This document shows, piece by piece, positions 34,296 through 43,105 of a DNA stretch of 56,588 nucleotides. Both the position numbers and the translations under genes were made by a program. Source of the DNA: Dehalococcoidia bacterium. Lineage in GTDB: Bacteria; Chloroflexota; Dehalococcoidia; Lucifugimonadales; UBA3495. Under the pieces are notes generated by a model that worked only from the letters and a program-made list of their open reading frames with translations, did not search any database and was not told the DNA's origin. Each line of letters starts with the position of its first letter. Within the stretch, counting starts at the first letter, position 1. The stretch lies in NCBI GenBank assembly GCA_022823505.1, contig JAJEIA010000012.1:1-56588 (forward strand), written 5' to 3'.

Positions 34296-34847
34296 ATGCG
34301 AACGCCCATTTTGACCCGCGACCAGGTTCCAGAGCAACTGCGTGAGGCTTTCGACCACGAAACGGCCAACTCCGGCGGCGTGGTTTCCAGCGGACCCGGG
34401 TCTGCCATGATCAACAGTCCGGAGATGCGCCGGCGGGCCAACTACCTGGTCAACTACCTGCGGGACGAGTCGTCGCTGCCCAAGAAGATCCAGGAACTGG
34501 CCATGATCCTGACGGCGCGCAACATGGACTGCCAGTACATCTGGTTCGCCCACTCCGTCCGAGCCAAGGAACAGGGCATCAGCGCGGAGTTCGTTGACAA
34601 CCTGCGTGACCGCAAGGCTTTGCCACAATTGCCGGCCGACGAGCAGACGGTGGTGAACTATGCCACCGAACTGTTCAACAACCACCGGGTCACCGACGCG
34701 ACGTTCCAGGCCGCCATCGACCAGTTCGGCGCCCTGGGGTTGACGGAATTGACCACGCTGTTCGGGTACTACACCCTGCTCGCGTTCAACGCCAACTCCT
34801 TCGACATCGACGTGCCGGACGGCGCGGAGCCCAAGCTGCCGATCTAG
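34296..34847 (+). CDS. Carboxymuconolactone decarboxylase family protein
   Basis: A 183-residue helical protein of the AhpD/CMD family. The core motif is ARNMDCQYIWFAHSVRAKEQ (residues about 72-91) with one Cys and a His, lacking the CxxC of AhpD, so a peroxidase role is doubtful. The start at 34296 has GGGAGG 7 bases upstream; the longer open frame upstream crosses the promoter region of the divergent gene and is rejected. These proteins occur widely in aromatic and lactone catabolic loci. Confidence 0.85.
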   Translation: MRTPILTRDQVPEQLREAFDHETANSGGVVSSGPGSAMINSPEMRRRANYLVNYLRDESSLPKKIQELAMILTARNMDCQYIWFAHSVRAKEQGISAEFVDNLRDRKALPQLPADEQTVVNYATELFNNHRVTDATFQAAIDQFGALGLTELTTLFGYYTLLAFNANSFDIDVPDGAEPKLPI

Positions 34848-34907
34848 AAGAGAGCAAGCCGCCGACCCACGTGGTTGCACGGCCTCGAGCCTGGGCTGGC
34901 GCACGGT

Positions 34908-35993
34908 TCAGCGCGGCAGTCGGCTGAGCAGACTGACGTACCACCGGGACAGTTGTATGACGAAACCGGCGCGATGATACAAACGCGCCGGTGCGGACCG
35001 AGCCGGCACGCTCTCAGCGAGCATGGGGCCCAGGACCCGCTCGCGGAACTGCCCGACCAACCCGGGCTCGTCCGTGGACAGGACGACCTCCTGCTGCAGG
35101 TCATAGGCGACAAAATCGAAATTGCAGCTGCCCAGGATGAGTCGCGTGCCGTCGACCAGCACGGCCTTGACGTGGCACATTTCCGGTTGGTACAGCCAGA
35201 TCTCGATGTCGGAACCCGAGACAGAACGGAATAGAGCCTGCTGCAGGATGGCCTTGTTGTTTCGTGCCGGATTGATGACCCTGACGCGGACCGATGCCGG
35301 AAGCCTGGCGAGGCGTCCCAACAAAGGGTCGGAAACGTACGGCGTGATCACTTCAACCGATTCCTGGGCCCGCTCCATGGTGGCGAAGAGATCGTCATAC
35401 TCGACCCGGCTGCGGCGACCGTCGAGCAGGTAAAGCCTTCCCAGAGGGGTTGCAACCACTCGCGACGCGTTGACACCATCCAGCGTGTCGTAGAAGTCGC
35501 GCGCCAGCGCATCCACTAGGCACGGGCTGTCGGTGCGCATCATCAGGTCGTGCCACCTGAAGTTGTGCTCGCTGAGGTTGATCCCGCCCAGGAAACACTG
35601 GTCATCGACCACCATCATTTTCTTGTGGTTGCGGAGCGGGAACTTTCGCCACAGGCAGCCCATTGGGTTGGTAACAACAATGCGGACGCCGTCGCGTTCG
35701 GCTTGACGAAGCAGGTTGCGCGTGTCACGCACCTCACGTCGGAAGCCCGGGTCCACGAGGAACCTTGGGCTGAACACCAGACCATCGCTGATTTTGGCGG
35801 TGGAAAAGGCGTCGACGCACAGTATCTTTTCCTCGGCTGGGGAGCGTGCCAACAGGTCCCAAAAATGCCGACCCACCGCATCCAACTCGAAAGTCATCGC
35901 CTGGAACAGAACGCGGCGGCGCGCCTGAAGGATGGCCGGCTCTACCGCGGCGACGAATTCCGAGGAATTGACCAGCAGCGAGGAACGGTGCAC
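34908..35993 (-). CDS. Phospholipase D-like (cardiolipin synthase-type) protein
   Basis: A 361-residue protein with two HKD motifs: HKKMMVVD in the middle and HVKAVLVD in the C-terminal half, each followed by the usual GGINLSEHNF and GSCNFDFVAYD stretches. The two motifs together make one phosphatidyl-transferase or phosphodiesterase site. No membrane helices precede them, unlike standard cardiolipin synthases. The frame is open far upstream, but that part lies inside the agmatinase gene and is Arg/Gly-rich, so the GTG at 35993 (starting VHRSSLLVNSSEF) is proposed; its ribosome binding site is weak. It starts 14 bases after the agmatinase stop. Confidence 0.8.
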   Translation of the reverse strand: MHRSSLLVNSSEFVAAVEPAILQARRRVLFQAMTFELDAVGRHFWDLLARSPAEEKILCVDAFSTAKISDGLVFSPRFLVDPGFRREVRDTRNLLRQAERDGVRIVVTNPMGCLWRKFPLRNHKKMMVVDDQCFLGGINLSEHNFRWHDLMMRTDSPCLVDALARDFYDTLDGVNASRVVATPLGRLYLLDGRRSRVEYDDLFATMERAQESVEVITPYVSDPLLGRLARLPASVRVRVINPARNNKAILQQALFRSVSGSDIEIWLYQPEMCHVKAVLVDGTRLILGSCNFDFVAYDLQQEVVLSTDEPGLVGQFRERVLGPMLAESVPARSAPARLYHRAGFVIQLSRWYVSLLSRLPR

Positions 35994-36007
35994 TGGCTGG
36001 CGAGGGA

Positions 36008-37000
36008 TCAGCGGGACGGAAAACGGGCGGCGAGAACGTCCGCGATCAATCGGGCGGCCACCTGCGCCGTCAGATCTGACACATCGTACGGAGGCGCCAC
36101 CTCCACCACGTCGAAGGCGACCAGGTTGGAGCGGGCTACCAGGGCAGTGAGGCACCGTCGGCATTCCTCGTACATCAGCCCGCCGACCTCAGGCGTCCCC
36201 GTTCCGGGAGCCTGCGTCGGGTCCAGCACGTCCACGTCGAAGGTGATGTAGAGGTGAGATCCGACCGCGAGGCTTTCAGCGACGGCCTCCGGACCCGCCT
36301 CTCGGAATTGTCGGGTGGTCACGATGGTGTTGCCGTGGCCCATTGCTTCCTCATACGGGGCCCGACGCACGCTGCGGATGCCCACCGACGAGATGGAGCC
36401 CACGTGGTCCAACTCATGGCAGCGGCGAATCGGGCTGCCGTGGGTCAGCAAGGACCCGTGGTAGTCGTGCGTGTAGTCCAGGTGAGCATCGAAGTGGACG
36501 ATGTCCAGCGGAGCAAACCGCCCCAAGCCGGCCACGGCGGGAAACGTTATCGCGTGGTCGCCGCCGAGTATCACGGGCATCGCCCCGCGCTCGGCGATCC
36601 GCGCCACCACGCCGGCCAGACGCTCGAAATTGTGCACCACATCCGAGGGATTGACGGTCACGTTGCCGCAATCCGCCATGGTAATGCCACGAAGAAGCTC
36701 GTCGCCGGCGTCGGCGTCGAAAAATCCCTCGGCGTCCCTACCCTGGCCGTAGGGGTCGAGGTATGAATAGGCCCGGGGCGCGTCCCGCAGCGCATCGGGG
36801 CCGTAACGCGCCCCGGGGCGTCCAAAGGTTCCCTGGTCGAAGGGCATCCCCACGAAAGCGATGTCCACGTCCAGCTGATCGATGTCGGCGCAGTGGGGCG
36901 AGCGAAACATCGTTCGCGGCCGGCGGTCCAGCGGAGGGACATCGCCGGAGGACGCATCGGGCAGGTATTGTGGGCCGATGTTGAAATTCGAAGAGGTCAT
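36008..37000 (-). CDS. speB: Agmatinase/arginase (ureohydrolase) family protein
   Basis: A 330-residue ureohydrolase with the binuclear manganese motifs GGDHAIT, DAHLDYTHD and FDVDVLDPTQAPGTGTPE in the expected order. This C-terminal motif and GMPFDQGTFGRPGARYGPDA near the N-terminus are typical of agmatinases and guanidinobutyrases, which remove urea from agmatine or related guanidino compounds. The start at 37000 (MTSSNFNIGPQYLP) is preferred over the open upstream frame, which is low-complexity and overlaps the divergent promoter region. Substrate within the family is not fixed by sequence, so the symbol is tentative. Confidence 0.87.
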   Translation of the reverse strand: MTSSNFNIGPQYLPDASSGDVPPLDRRPRTMFRSPHCADIDQLDVDIAFVGMPFDQGTFGRPGARYGPDALRDAPRAYSYLDPYGQGRDAEGFFDADAGDELLRGITMADCGNVTVNPSDVVHNFERLAGVVARIAERGAMPVILGGDHAITFPAVAGLGRFAPLDIVHFDAHLDYTHDYHGSLLTHGSPIRRCHELDHVGSISSVGIRSVRRAPYEEAMGHGNTIVTTRQFREAGPEAVAESLAVGSHLYITFDVDVLDPTQAPGTGTPEVGGLMYEECRRCLTALVARSNLVAFDVVEVAPPYDVSDLTAQVAARLIADVLAARFPSR

Positions 37001-37131
37001 GTATTTGCAACCACTGTGCGGAGGAAGAATGGAGCCCGTTGCCAGGCGAGTGAGGGGTTCGCCGGGAGACCCACGTTCACGTGTTTGTTGATTATACTTG
37101 ACCGCAATCGACGAAAGAAAAGGAGATGGCC

Positions 37132-37902
37132 ATGGCACGGCTAGAGGACTACCAGGACCGGTTCCAGTTTGCAAAGTTCGAACGCGAGGACGGAATCCTC
37201 CAGATGACGCTGCACAGCGACGGCGACACCCTCCAGTGGGGCGCGGGCCCACACACCGAGCTGCCGGAGGTGTTTCACACCATCGGGACCGACCCGGAAA
37301 ACAGGGTGATCATCATGACCGGCGCCGGCGATGGGTTTACCGGACCCGCCGGCAGCAGCGACACGGTCCCGCGCCGCACGCCGGAGCAGTGGGACGCCAC
37401 CTACTGGGAAGGCAAGCACCTGCTGGGCAACCTGCTGAACATCGAGGTGCCGATCATTGCGGCCATCAACGGGCCGGCGTTGCGCCACTCGGAATTACCG
37501 CTGCTCAGCGACATCGTCCTGGCCGCGCCGCACACCACGTTCCAGGACTCGGGCCACTTCATGAGCGGGCTGACGCCCGGCGACGGGATGCACATCATCT
37601 ATCCGCTATTGCTGGGAATCAACCGGGGCCGGTATTTCCTGTTGACCGGCCAGATGCTCGACGCGGAAAAGGCACGGGAGTTCGGTCTGGTCGCCGAGGT
37701 GCTGCCCACCGACGAACTGCTGCCGCGGGCCTGGGAACTGGCAAGGCAACTCGCTCAGCAGCCGCGCCTGGTGCTGCGCTATTCGCGAGTGCTGCTGACG
37801 CACCAACTGAAGGGAGTGCTGCACGACATCCTGGGCTATGGCCTGGCGCTGGAAGGGCTGGGCTCCGCGCAGGACTACCTGGACCGGGGCCAGGGCCGCT
37901 GA
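37132..37902 (+). CDS. Crotonase-fold hydrolase resembling 6-oxocamphor hydrolase (beta-diketone hydrolase)
   Basis: A 256-residue enoyl-CoA hydratase-fold protein. The usual oxyanion motif NGxAxGGGxE is replaced by NGPALRHSELP, so acyl-CoA binding is doubtful. Instead the sequence follows 6-oxocamphor hydrolase: FQDSGHFMSGLTPGDGMH with His142 and Asp151 spaced as the catalytic His145/Asp154 of that enzyme (from memory), Trp36 near the position of its Trp40, and NRGRYFLLTGQMLDA. That enzyme hydrolyses cyclic beta-diketones by a retro-Claisen reaction. AGGAG at 37121-37125 sits 6 bases before ATG 37132 but touches ATG 37126, so 37132 is chosen. A convergent MFS carrier gene ends 5 bases away. 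Confidence 0.8.
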   Translation: MARLEDYQDRFQFAKFEREDGILQMTLHSDGDTLQWGAGPHTELPEVFHTIGTDPENRVIIMTGAGDGFTGPAGSSDTVPRRTPEQWDATYWEGKHLLGNLLNIEVPIIAAINGPALRHSELPLLSDIVLAAPHTTFQDSGHFMSGLTPGDGMHIIYPLLLGINRGRYFLLTGQMLDAEKAREFGLVAEVLPTDELLPRAWELARQLAQQPRLVLRYSRVLLTHQLKGVLHDILGYGLALEGLGSAQDYLDRGQGR

Positions 37903-37907
37903 TCACG

Positions 37908-39200
37908 TCAGCCCGGCGCGTCGTCCGTTTTGCGCGGAGGCATCGCCGTCAATACCAGCGCGGCGCTGCCTCCGTAGATTGCCAGCAGGGTCCACCAGGC
38001 CAGCAGGTAAGACCCGGTGTAGTCGTGCAGGTATCCCACCAAGGGGGCGCCGACGCCCGCGGACAGCAGGTTGATGGGCATCACGATTCCCCGGATGACG
38101 CCCAGGAAAGCGCGCCCGTAGTAGGCCGCGAAGATGTACGAGTGAACGATCATGCCGAATCCCACCGAACTGCCGAAAAGAACGGTGGACAGGAACATCA
38201 TCTGCGCCGACGACACGTAGATCATCAGCAGGATCGCGATGATGAAACCGGAGAACGAAGCGGCGGCCAGGAACCGGATGGGAACGCGATCGGCGAGCCA
38301 GCCGGCCACCAGCGAGGTGGCGGCCGCCCCTCCGGCGTCAGCGGCAAAGGACCAGGACACCAGCAGCGGGTCGTACGCTTTCTCCACGAAGTACGGTATG
38401 CGGTGAAAGCTGGCGCCACCCTGGGCCACGCCGGACAGAGCGAAGACCGCCATCAATTTCCACATCGTCCCGGTGTGGAACGCCTCCCGGACGGTCCACA
38501 CTTCCTCATCGTCGGCAAGACCAGGTCGCGAAGCCCCTGATCCGGGTTCCGCTGGCGTTTCGGGCGGAGCGCCATCCACCCTGAGGCCCATGTCCTCCGG
38601 CTGGCGGCGCAGAAAAAGCGCCGACGCGGGCACCGAAATGATGACGAAAATCAGCGCCAGGATCCGCCAGGTTCCCCGCCAGCCGTAGGCATCGATCAGC
38701 CACTGGGTGACCGGCATGAAAACTATGCCGCCGATGCCCAGGCCGGCGCCGGCCAGCGCAAGCGCGCGGCCACGTTTCTGCACGAACCACTTGGCCACCG
38801 GCACCGAGGTCACGATGCCGTTGGGCGCGGCCAAACCGGTCATCCCTATGATTCCGAAGAACAGGATGAACTGCCAAGCGTGGTCGCTGATGCTCACCAA
38901 CAGCAGACAGACGCTGATCACCAGCGCGCAGAGCGGAATGTACACCCGTGGGCCGTAGCGGTCGATCAGCCAACCAACGGCAAAGCTCAGCACGCCGGTG
39001 GCCAGGCGCCGGGTGGTCTGCAACCAGCCGAAGGTGGCACGAGACAGGGCTAACTCTCGCTGCATGGGCAGCACGAACAGGCCGTAGTTCAGCGTGCCCG
39101 TGCACATCGTCGAGAAGTTGATGGCAAACATGGCCGCGACGATGATCCAGCCATAGAAGACCCTCCCCTGCTCCGGGGAATGTTCGCCTGTAGTGATCAA
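37908..39200 (-). CDS. Major facilitator superfamily transporter
   Basis: A 430-residue carrier with 12 predicted helices. The first helix follows GRVFYGWIIVAAMFAINF, similar to the start of the other FYGWW-type carrier at 10474. The loop VGWLIDRYGPRVY between helices 2 and 3 is the MFS motif A. It belongs to the oxalate/formate or monocarboxylate branch. It is convergent with the crotonase-fold gene and downstream of the metallo-beta-lactamase-fold gene, from which a palindromic terminator separates it. Substrate unknown. Confidence 0.85.
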   Translation of the reverse strand: MITTGEHSPEQGRVFYGWIIVAAMFAINFSTMCTGTLNYGLFVLPMQRELALSRATFGWLQTTRRLATGVLSFAVGWLIDRYGPRVYIPLCALVISVCLLLVSISDHAWQFILFFGIIGMTGLAAPNGIVTSVPVAKWFVQKRGRALALAGAGLGIGGIVFMPVTQWLIDAYGWRGTWRILALIFVIISVPASALFLRRQPEDMGLRVDGAPPETPAEPGSGASRPGLADDEEVWTVREAFHTGTMWKLMAVFALSGVAQGGASFHRIPYFVEKAYDPLLVSWSFAADAGGAAATSLVAGWLADRVPIRFLAAASFSGFIIAILLMIYVSSAQMMFLSTVLFGSSVGFGMIVHSYIFAAYYGRAFLGVIRGIVMPINLLSAGVGAPLVGYLHDYTGSYLLAWWTLLAIYGGSAALVLTAMPPRKTDDAPG

Positions 39201-39213
39201 TTCAGAAACAAAG

Positions 39214-39241
39214 GCAGGGGCGAATGATCATTCGCCCCTGC
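39214..39241 (-). terminator. 28-bp perfect palindrome, probable terminator
   Basis: GCAGGGGCGAATGA and TCATTCGCCCCTGC are exact reverse complements with no spacer. On the minus strand it follows the metallo-beta-lactamase-fold gene and is followed by CTTTGTTTCTG, a T-rich tail, so it can act as its terminator. The same shape could also be a repeated palindromic element; only one copy was seen here. Confidence 0.6.
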
Positions 39242-39280
39242 GCTCAAACGTGGTATTGCGGTAGTGCCGACACCAGTCGA

Positions 39281-40117
39281 TCAGATGGCCTGCCAGTAGC
39301 GCCGGCCCTGCAGGCGGACGATCTTACCAAACCCGGGAGCGGGGAGATGCACCGCCGCCACCGGTATACCCTCGCTTTCGAGACGGTCAAGCACCTCCTG
39401 CCGCGTCGCTACGGCCTGCTCCGGAATGATGTCGGCGCGGGAGGCCCAGTGGGTCTGCTGTATCTGAGAGGTGTTGTGCAGAACATCCCCCAGAACCAGG
39501 GCTCTTTCTCCGCCGGAGTTGATCATGATGCTCATGTGACCCGGGGTGTGGCCGGGGGTGGGCAACGTGGTCAGTTCTCCGGTGATGCTGAACTCGCCTT
39601 CCATCAACTCCACCAGCCCCATGTCTACCAGGGGCCACACACAATCGGGGGCGTTGGGGAACCGGTCGGGTTGCAAAGCCGGATCGTGGCTGGCGTCCAA
39701 GTCAACCTTGCTGAAGTAATAGCGGGCGTTGGGGAAGGTCGGCTTCAGGTTGCCGCCGTCGTCTCGCACGGTGTTCCAGCCCACGTGGTCGCGGTGCAGG
39801 TGGGTCATCACCACCGCGTCAATGTCCTCGGGGGAAAGTCCGTTGCGGGACATGTCGTCCAGAAGTTCGCCCCAGGGGGTCTCCGGGGTGTCCTTGGCCC
39901 CCAGTCCCGTGTCGATGGCAATGGTCCTGCCCTCCGAGCGCACCAGGAAACAGGCCAAGTTGAAGCTCACCTTGTGGTCGGGTGTGAGGTGGTCGTGGAA
40001 GGGTTCCCACTCGGACGCCGGGATGTCCGGGAAGAAGTTGCAGATGTCAAATTCCAATAGGCCGTCCGACAACGATGCAATCTCCACGTTGCCGATGGTG
40101 ATCTTGCTGGCCGCCAT
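39281..40117 (-). CDS. MBL-fold metallo-hydrolase (lactonase-like)
   Basis: A 278-residue metallo-beta-lactamase-fold enzyme. The zinc motif is THLHRDHVGW (HxHxDH, around residue 108), followed by TPGHTPGHMS and the bridging Asp in VLGDVLHN. The closing AVHLPAPGFGK is typical of the AiiA/AttM-like lactonase group. It probably hydrolyses a lactone or ester; quenching of acyl-homoserine lactone signals is possible but not shown. The start at 40117 (MAASKITIGNVEI) has GGAGGG about 6 bases upstream; the open upstream frame is ignored. Confidence 0.87.
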   Translation of the reverse strand: MAASKITIGNVEIASLSDGLLEFDICNFFPDIPASEWEPFHDHLTPDHKVSFNLACFLVRSEGRTIAIDTGLGAKDTPETPWGELLDDMSRNGLSPEDIDAVVMTHLHRDHVGWNTVRDDGGNLKPTFPNARYYFSKVDLDASHDPALQPDRFPNAPDCVWPLVDMGLVELMEGEFSITGELTTLPTPGHTPGHMSIMINSGGERALVLGDVLHNTSQIQQTHWASRADIIPEQAVATRQEVLDRLESEGIPVAAVHLPAPGFGKIVRLQGRRYWQAI

Positions 40118-40307
40118 AATCCCTCCAGATGCCTGCGAATGCGGCATTCTACCACCGGCGGGGCCCCGACACCCCCGGGGCACGGGTCGAATCTTAGTCT
40201 CGGGACTCCCCGCGAGGCGACCGGAGTTGTGATTGCCGTATTGCTGATCCGGCGGCGGGCCGATGTCCCGATTTGACATCGTGGCCGGCGGTTGCTGACA
40301 GCAGGCG

Positions 40308-41672
40308 ATGGACGAGGGGAACAGCCGGGTGATACACCTGACGCGGGTAACCCTCATGACCGCTAACAACCCGCAAGACCCGGACATTGGCGCAACACCG
40401 CCAGAACCCGTCCCACACGATACGCTTCCGCCCATCACGGAAAAGCAGTTGGCCCGCCTTTGGCAGCGAAGAGCCGCCCGCAGTCGCGCGCTGCAGACCG
40501 AACGCGGCCATCGCATCCGGGTGCTCTACCCGGGGCGTCCGGGGGTCACCGCTGGTCCCGATTTCAGGGACGCCCTGCTGCTGGTCGAACACCAGGGTCT
40601 CGTGCAGGGCGACGTGGAGGTCCATCTGCGGCAACACGACTGGCGATCGCACGGCCACCACGATGATCCCAACTACAACGGCGTCGCGCTGCACGTCGCA
40701 CTGGAGACGACGGGAGCACAATCGAATACGGCCAGCGGCGGCAAACCAGCGCTCGTTGGATTGCAGAGCTTGCTGGACGACGCGTTCGACGACCATGCAC
40801 CGGAGGAAGTGAGAGATCATCTGTGGCGATTGCTGGAACAACGGGGCTACCGGCGCCCCGACACGGCGGAGCGCATGGCCGCCTTGCTCAACAGGGCCGG
40901 CGACGAGCGATTCCTGGGTCGCAGCCGCGTGCTGCAACGCCTGATGCGCGAGCAGTCCGCGGCTCAAACCCTGTGGGAATCGATTTGCGAGGCGCTGGGT
41001 TACCGACACAACCAGCACGCGTTTTTGCAACTGGCCACCGCCGCCCCGATCGACGTGCTGCAGGACACGGCGCGCCGCATCCAAGTAGCAGATCGAACCC
41101 CGACGCTGGAGCGTATGCTGCTCAACCTGGCCGGGTTTGGCGATCGGCGACCACCCGAAACCGTCGTCAGCCATTCCCGCAAGCTGGGACCGCCTTTGGA
41201 CGCGGCCCAGTGGAAACTGTTCCGGGTGAGACCATCGAACCATCCCCGCCGCAGGGTCGCCGGCGCAGCCAGGTTGTTGGCTCGGTTCGCCGACAGCGGC
41301 CTGCTGACGGGCCTGGACAAAGCGGCGTCCGCAGCCAATCCATCGACACTGGACAAAGCACTGGCGGTGGGCGGTGACGCTCCGGGGGATGCCGCGCTTA
41401 TTGGATTCGGCCGGGCGCGGGACATCGCCGTCAACGCGGTGCTGCCCTTTCTGCACGGGTGGGCGGCGCTCACCGGTCACGCGGACAGATCAACTGCCAT
41501 GTTGGAACTGTACCGACGGTATGGAAAGCTCACCGAGAACGAGATCACCCGCGAATTGGCGGCAGCGTTGCAACCGGTGGAATGGGGCCGGGTGGCCCGC
41601 AACGCGCGGCAGCAACAGGGGTTGATCCACCTGCAACGGCTCCTGGCCGGCGCCGCGGGACAAACGCGCTAA
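40308..41672 (+). CDS. DUF2851 family protein
   Basis: A 454-residue protein of the DUF2851 family, recognised by ITEKQLARLWQ, YPGRPGVTAGPDFRDALL and GDVEVHLRQHDWRSHGHHDD in the N-terminal 120 residues and RIQVADRTPTLERMLLNLAG later. The GPDFRDA and GDVEVH stretches resemble a nuclease-like core, but no activity has been established for the family as far as I know. ATG at 40308 gives an N-terminal extension of 16 residues over ATG 40356; neither has a strong ribosome binding site. It is a single gene, convergent with the cupin cluster. Confidence 0.85.
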   Translation: MDEGNSRVIHLTRVTLMTANNPQDPDIGATPPEPVPHDTLPPITEKQLARLWQRRAARSRALQTERGHRIRVLYPGRPGVTAGPDFRDALLLVEHQGLVQGDVEVHLRQHDWRSHGHHDDPNYNGVALHVALETTGAQSNTASGGKPALVGLQSLLDDAFDDHAPEEVRDHLWRLLEQRGYRRPDTAERMAALLNRAGDERFLGRSRVLQRLMREQSAAQTLWESICEALGYRHNQHAFLQLATAAPIDVLQDTARRIQVADRTPTLERMLLNLAGFGDRRPPETVVSHSRKLGPPLDAAQWKLFRVRPSNHPRRRVAGAARLLARFADSGLLTGLDKAASAANPSTLDKALAVGGDAPGDAALIGFGRARDIAVNAVLPFLHGWAALTGHADRSTAMLELYRRYGKLTENEITRELAAALQPVEWGRVARNARQQQGLIHLQRLLAGAAGQTR

Positions 41673-41699
41673 CGGGGGCGATGTCGGCACCGCCCCCGT
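41672..41699. terminator. Bidirectional hairpin between DUF2851 gene and cupin cluster
   Basis: ACGGGGGCG (41672-41680) pairs exactly with CGCCCCCGT (41691-41699) around a 10-base loop, directly after the DUF2851 stop and 28 bases before the end of the convergent cupin gene. No T run is present. Confidence 0.55.
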
Positions 41700-41727
41700 G
41701 ACTGACAAATCGCTTGACCAGGGTCGG

Positions 41728-42060
41728 TCATTTCAGAGGAACGGCCAGCGACACCCTCGGTTCTTCACCAACGTTGCGGATGATGTGCCCACGGCCGGTG
41801 AGGTCCTCGGCCACGAGCACGTCGCCGGGGCCGAACTGGCGCTTGGCGCCGCTGGCAACTTCGATCTCGGCGCCTCCCGACATGAACACCACGTACTGAT
41901 GCCGAGGGGCGGTGTGATAGTCCTGCCACCAGCCCGCGGGCCGCTGCCCGACGGTGATGTCGCCATCACCCACTTCGTTTGCTATCTCAGCGAACTGGTC
42001 GGCGGTCAGGTCCTCAAAGTGCGATTCGCCGTCATCGCCGGCGTAAATGCGGATAATCAT
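41728..42060 (-). CDS. Cupin-domain protein (copy 3 of tandem array)
   Basis: A 110-residue single-domain cupin. It starts IRIYAGDDGESHFEDLTADQ; the barrel motifs are QDYHTAPRHQYVVFMSG and a second turn GPGDVLVAEDLTGRGH. It is closely related to the two genes upstream: all three share an AGDDGxSH or TGDDGESH opening, the W/F-x-D-W/YHxAPRxQY core and a GPGD...EDxTGxGH turn. Such small cupins bind a metal through His residues and act as dioxygenases, isomerases or sensors. It starts 17 bases after the stop of the middle copy. Confidence 0.82.
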   Translation of the reverse strand: MIIRIYAGDDGESHFEDLTADQFAEIANEVGDGDITVGQRPAGWWQDYHTAPRHQYVVFMSGGAEIEVASGAKRQFGPGDVLVAEDLTGRGHIIRNVGEEPRVSLAVPLK

Positions 42061-42077
42061 CGCGTCCTGCCTCCCGT

Positions 42078-42422
42078 CTATGCCTCGGCCAGGGGAACAG
42101 CCAGGGAGACGCGAAAATCGTCGCCGATGCTGCGGGCGATGTGTCCGTGGCCGGTCAGATCCTCAGCCACCAGGACGTCGCCGGGAAACATCCTGACCTT
42201 GGTGCCATCGGCAACTTCGAACTCGGCGATGCCGTTGAGATTGACGACGTACTGCCGGCGCGGCGCGTTATGGTAATCGGAAAAGCTGGGGGATTCCCGT
42301 CGGTTGACGTTGATGTCGCCCGGGCCGACGTTGTTGGCGATCTCAGCGAACTGGTCCGGCGTGAGTTCCTGGAAATGGCTCTCGCCATCGTCGCCGGTAT
42401 AAACGCGAACTATCTGTCCCAT
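42078..42422 (-). CDS. Cupin-domain protein (copy 2 of tandem array)
   Basis: A 114-residue cupin with opening IVRVYTGDDGESHFQELTPD, core SDYHNAPRRQYVVNLNG and second turn FPGDVLVAEDLTGHGH. It is most like the copy downstream (41728-42060), sharing the DQFAEIAN segment, and less like the copy upstream. AGGAGG lies upstream of its ATG. The pattern points to successive duplication in place. Confidence 0.82.
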   Translation of the reverse strand: MGQIVRVYTGDDGESHFQELTPDQFAEIANNVGPGDINVNRRESPSFSDYHNAPRRQYVVNLNGIAEFEVADGTKVRMFPGDVLVAEDLTGHGHIARSIGDDFRVSLAVPLAEA

Positions 42423-42462
42423 AAGGGTAGCCTCCTGTGTGCTGGGGTGAACGGTCCGTGGA

Positions 42463-42801
42463 TCAATTGGCCAGGGGAATCACGGCGGTGAGACTGGGAA
42501 CATCGCCGATTACGCGGGTGGTGTGTCCCTGCCCGGTGGTGTCTTCAACCAAACGTGCATCTCCCGGTCCGTATCGGAAAGTGGTGCCATCGCCCAAGCC
42601 AATCTCGATCTCGCCGCGAAGGGAGATGATGTACTGCCGGCGCGGCGCCGGGTGCCAGTCTATGAAGTGTCCCGGCGGCCATTCCCGAAAGTTGATGGAC
42701 TGGGCGGTCTGGGCGTCACCCAGTTCCGGATGGTCGGCGAGGCTGGTCTCTTCGATATGCGATTGGCCGTCGTCGCCGGCGTATAGTCGGTAGATCGCCA
42801 T
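42463..42801 (-). CDS. Cupin-domain protein (copy 1 of tandem array)
   Basis: A 112-residue cupin, the first gene of the three. It opens IYRLYAGDDGQSHIEETSLA, with core HFIDWHPAPRRQYIISLRG and second turn GPGDARLVEDTTGQGH. It lacks the DQFAEIAN segment of the other two and is the most diverged. The 40-base gap to copy 2 and the same strand suggest one transcript for all three. Confidence 0.82.
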   Translation of the reverse strand: MAIYRLYAGDDGQSHIEETSLADHPELGDAQTAQSINFREWPPGHFIDWHPAPRRQYIISLRGEIEIGLGDGTTFRYGPGDARLVEDTTGQGHTTRVIGDVPSLTAVIPLAN

Positions 42802-42849
42802 GGAATCACCTGCCGTGGGGGCCTGCTGGCCCGAGGTGAGGTCATATTA

Positions 42850-42867
42850 CCCGCCAGTTGTGGCGGG
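42850..42867. repeat. Hairpin or operator upstream of the cupin array
   Basis: CCCGCCA and TGGCGGG flank GTTG, a perfect 7-base inverted repeat about 50 bases before the first cupin start. ATATTA at 42844-42849 reads TAATAT on the minus strand and could be the -10 beside it. The rest of this 304-base divergent gap shows no gene. Confidence 0.4.
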
Positions 42868-43105
42868 GGCAACCGACGGTGGTCGCATCTTCGGGCAGCG
42901 GGAAGGCAGTGATCCGGGACGAGCGGGCGGGGATTATTCGCAAGTGCGGCGAACCGGCCCGCTGTCCGGCGAGGACACCATTTCACCGGTATGAGCGGAA
43001 GTACTGGTGGGCAGAGGTTGTGTCCCACCTTGGAGAATCCACGCGTATTGGGGTAGCTTGACGGCCCTACAATCAATACTCCGCTTTGACAAGGGGGGCA
43101 GTACG

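Noticed and set aside
34908-36164. Longer PLD-like protein starting at 36164
   Set aside because: The extra N-terminus lies inside the agmatinase gene, is Arg/Gly-rich and lacks family similarity.
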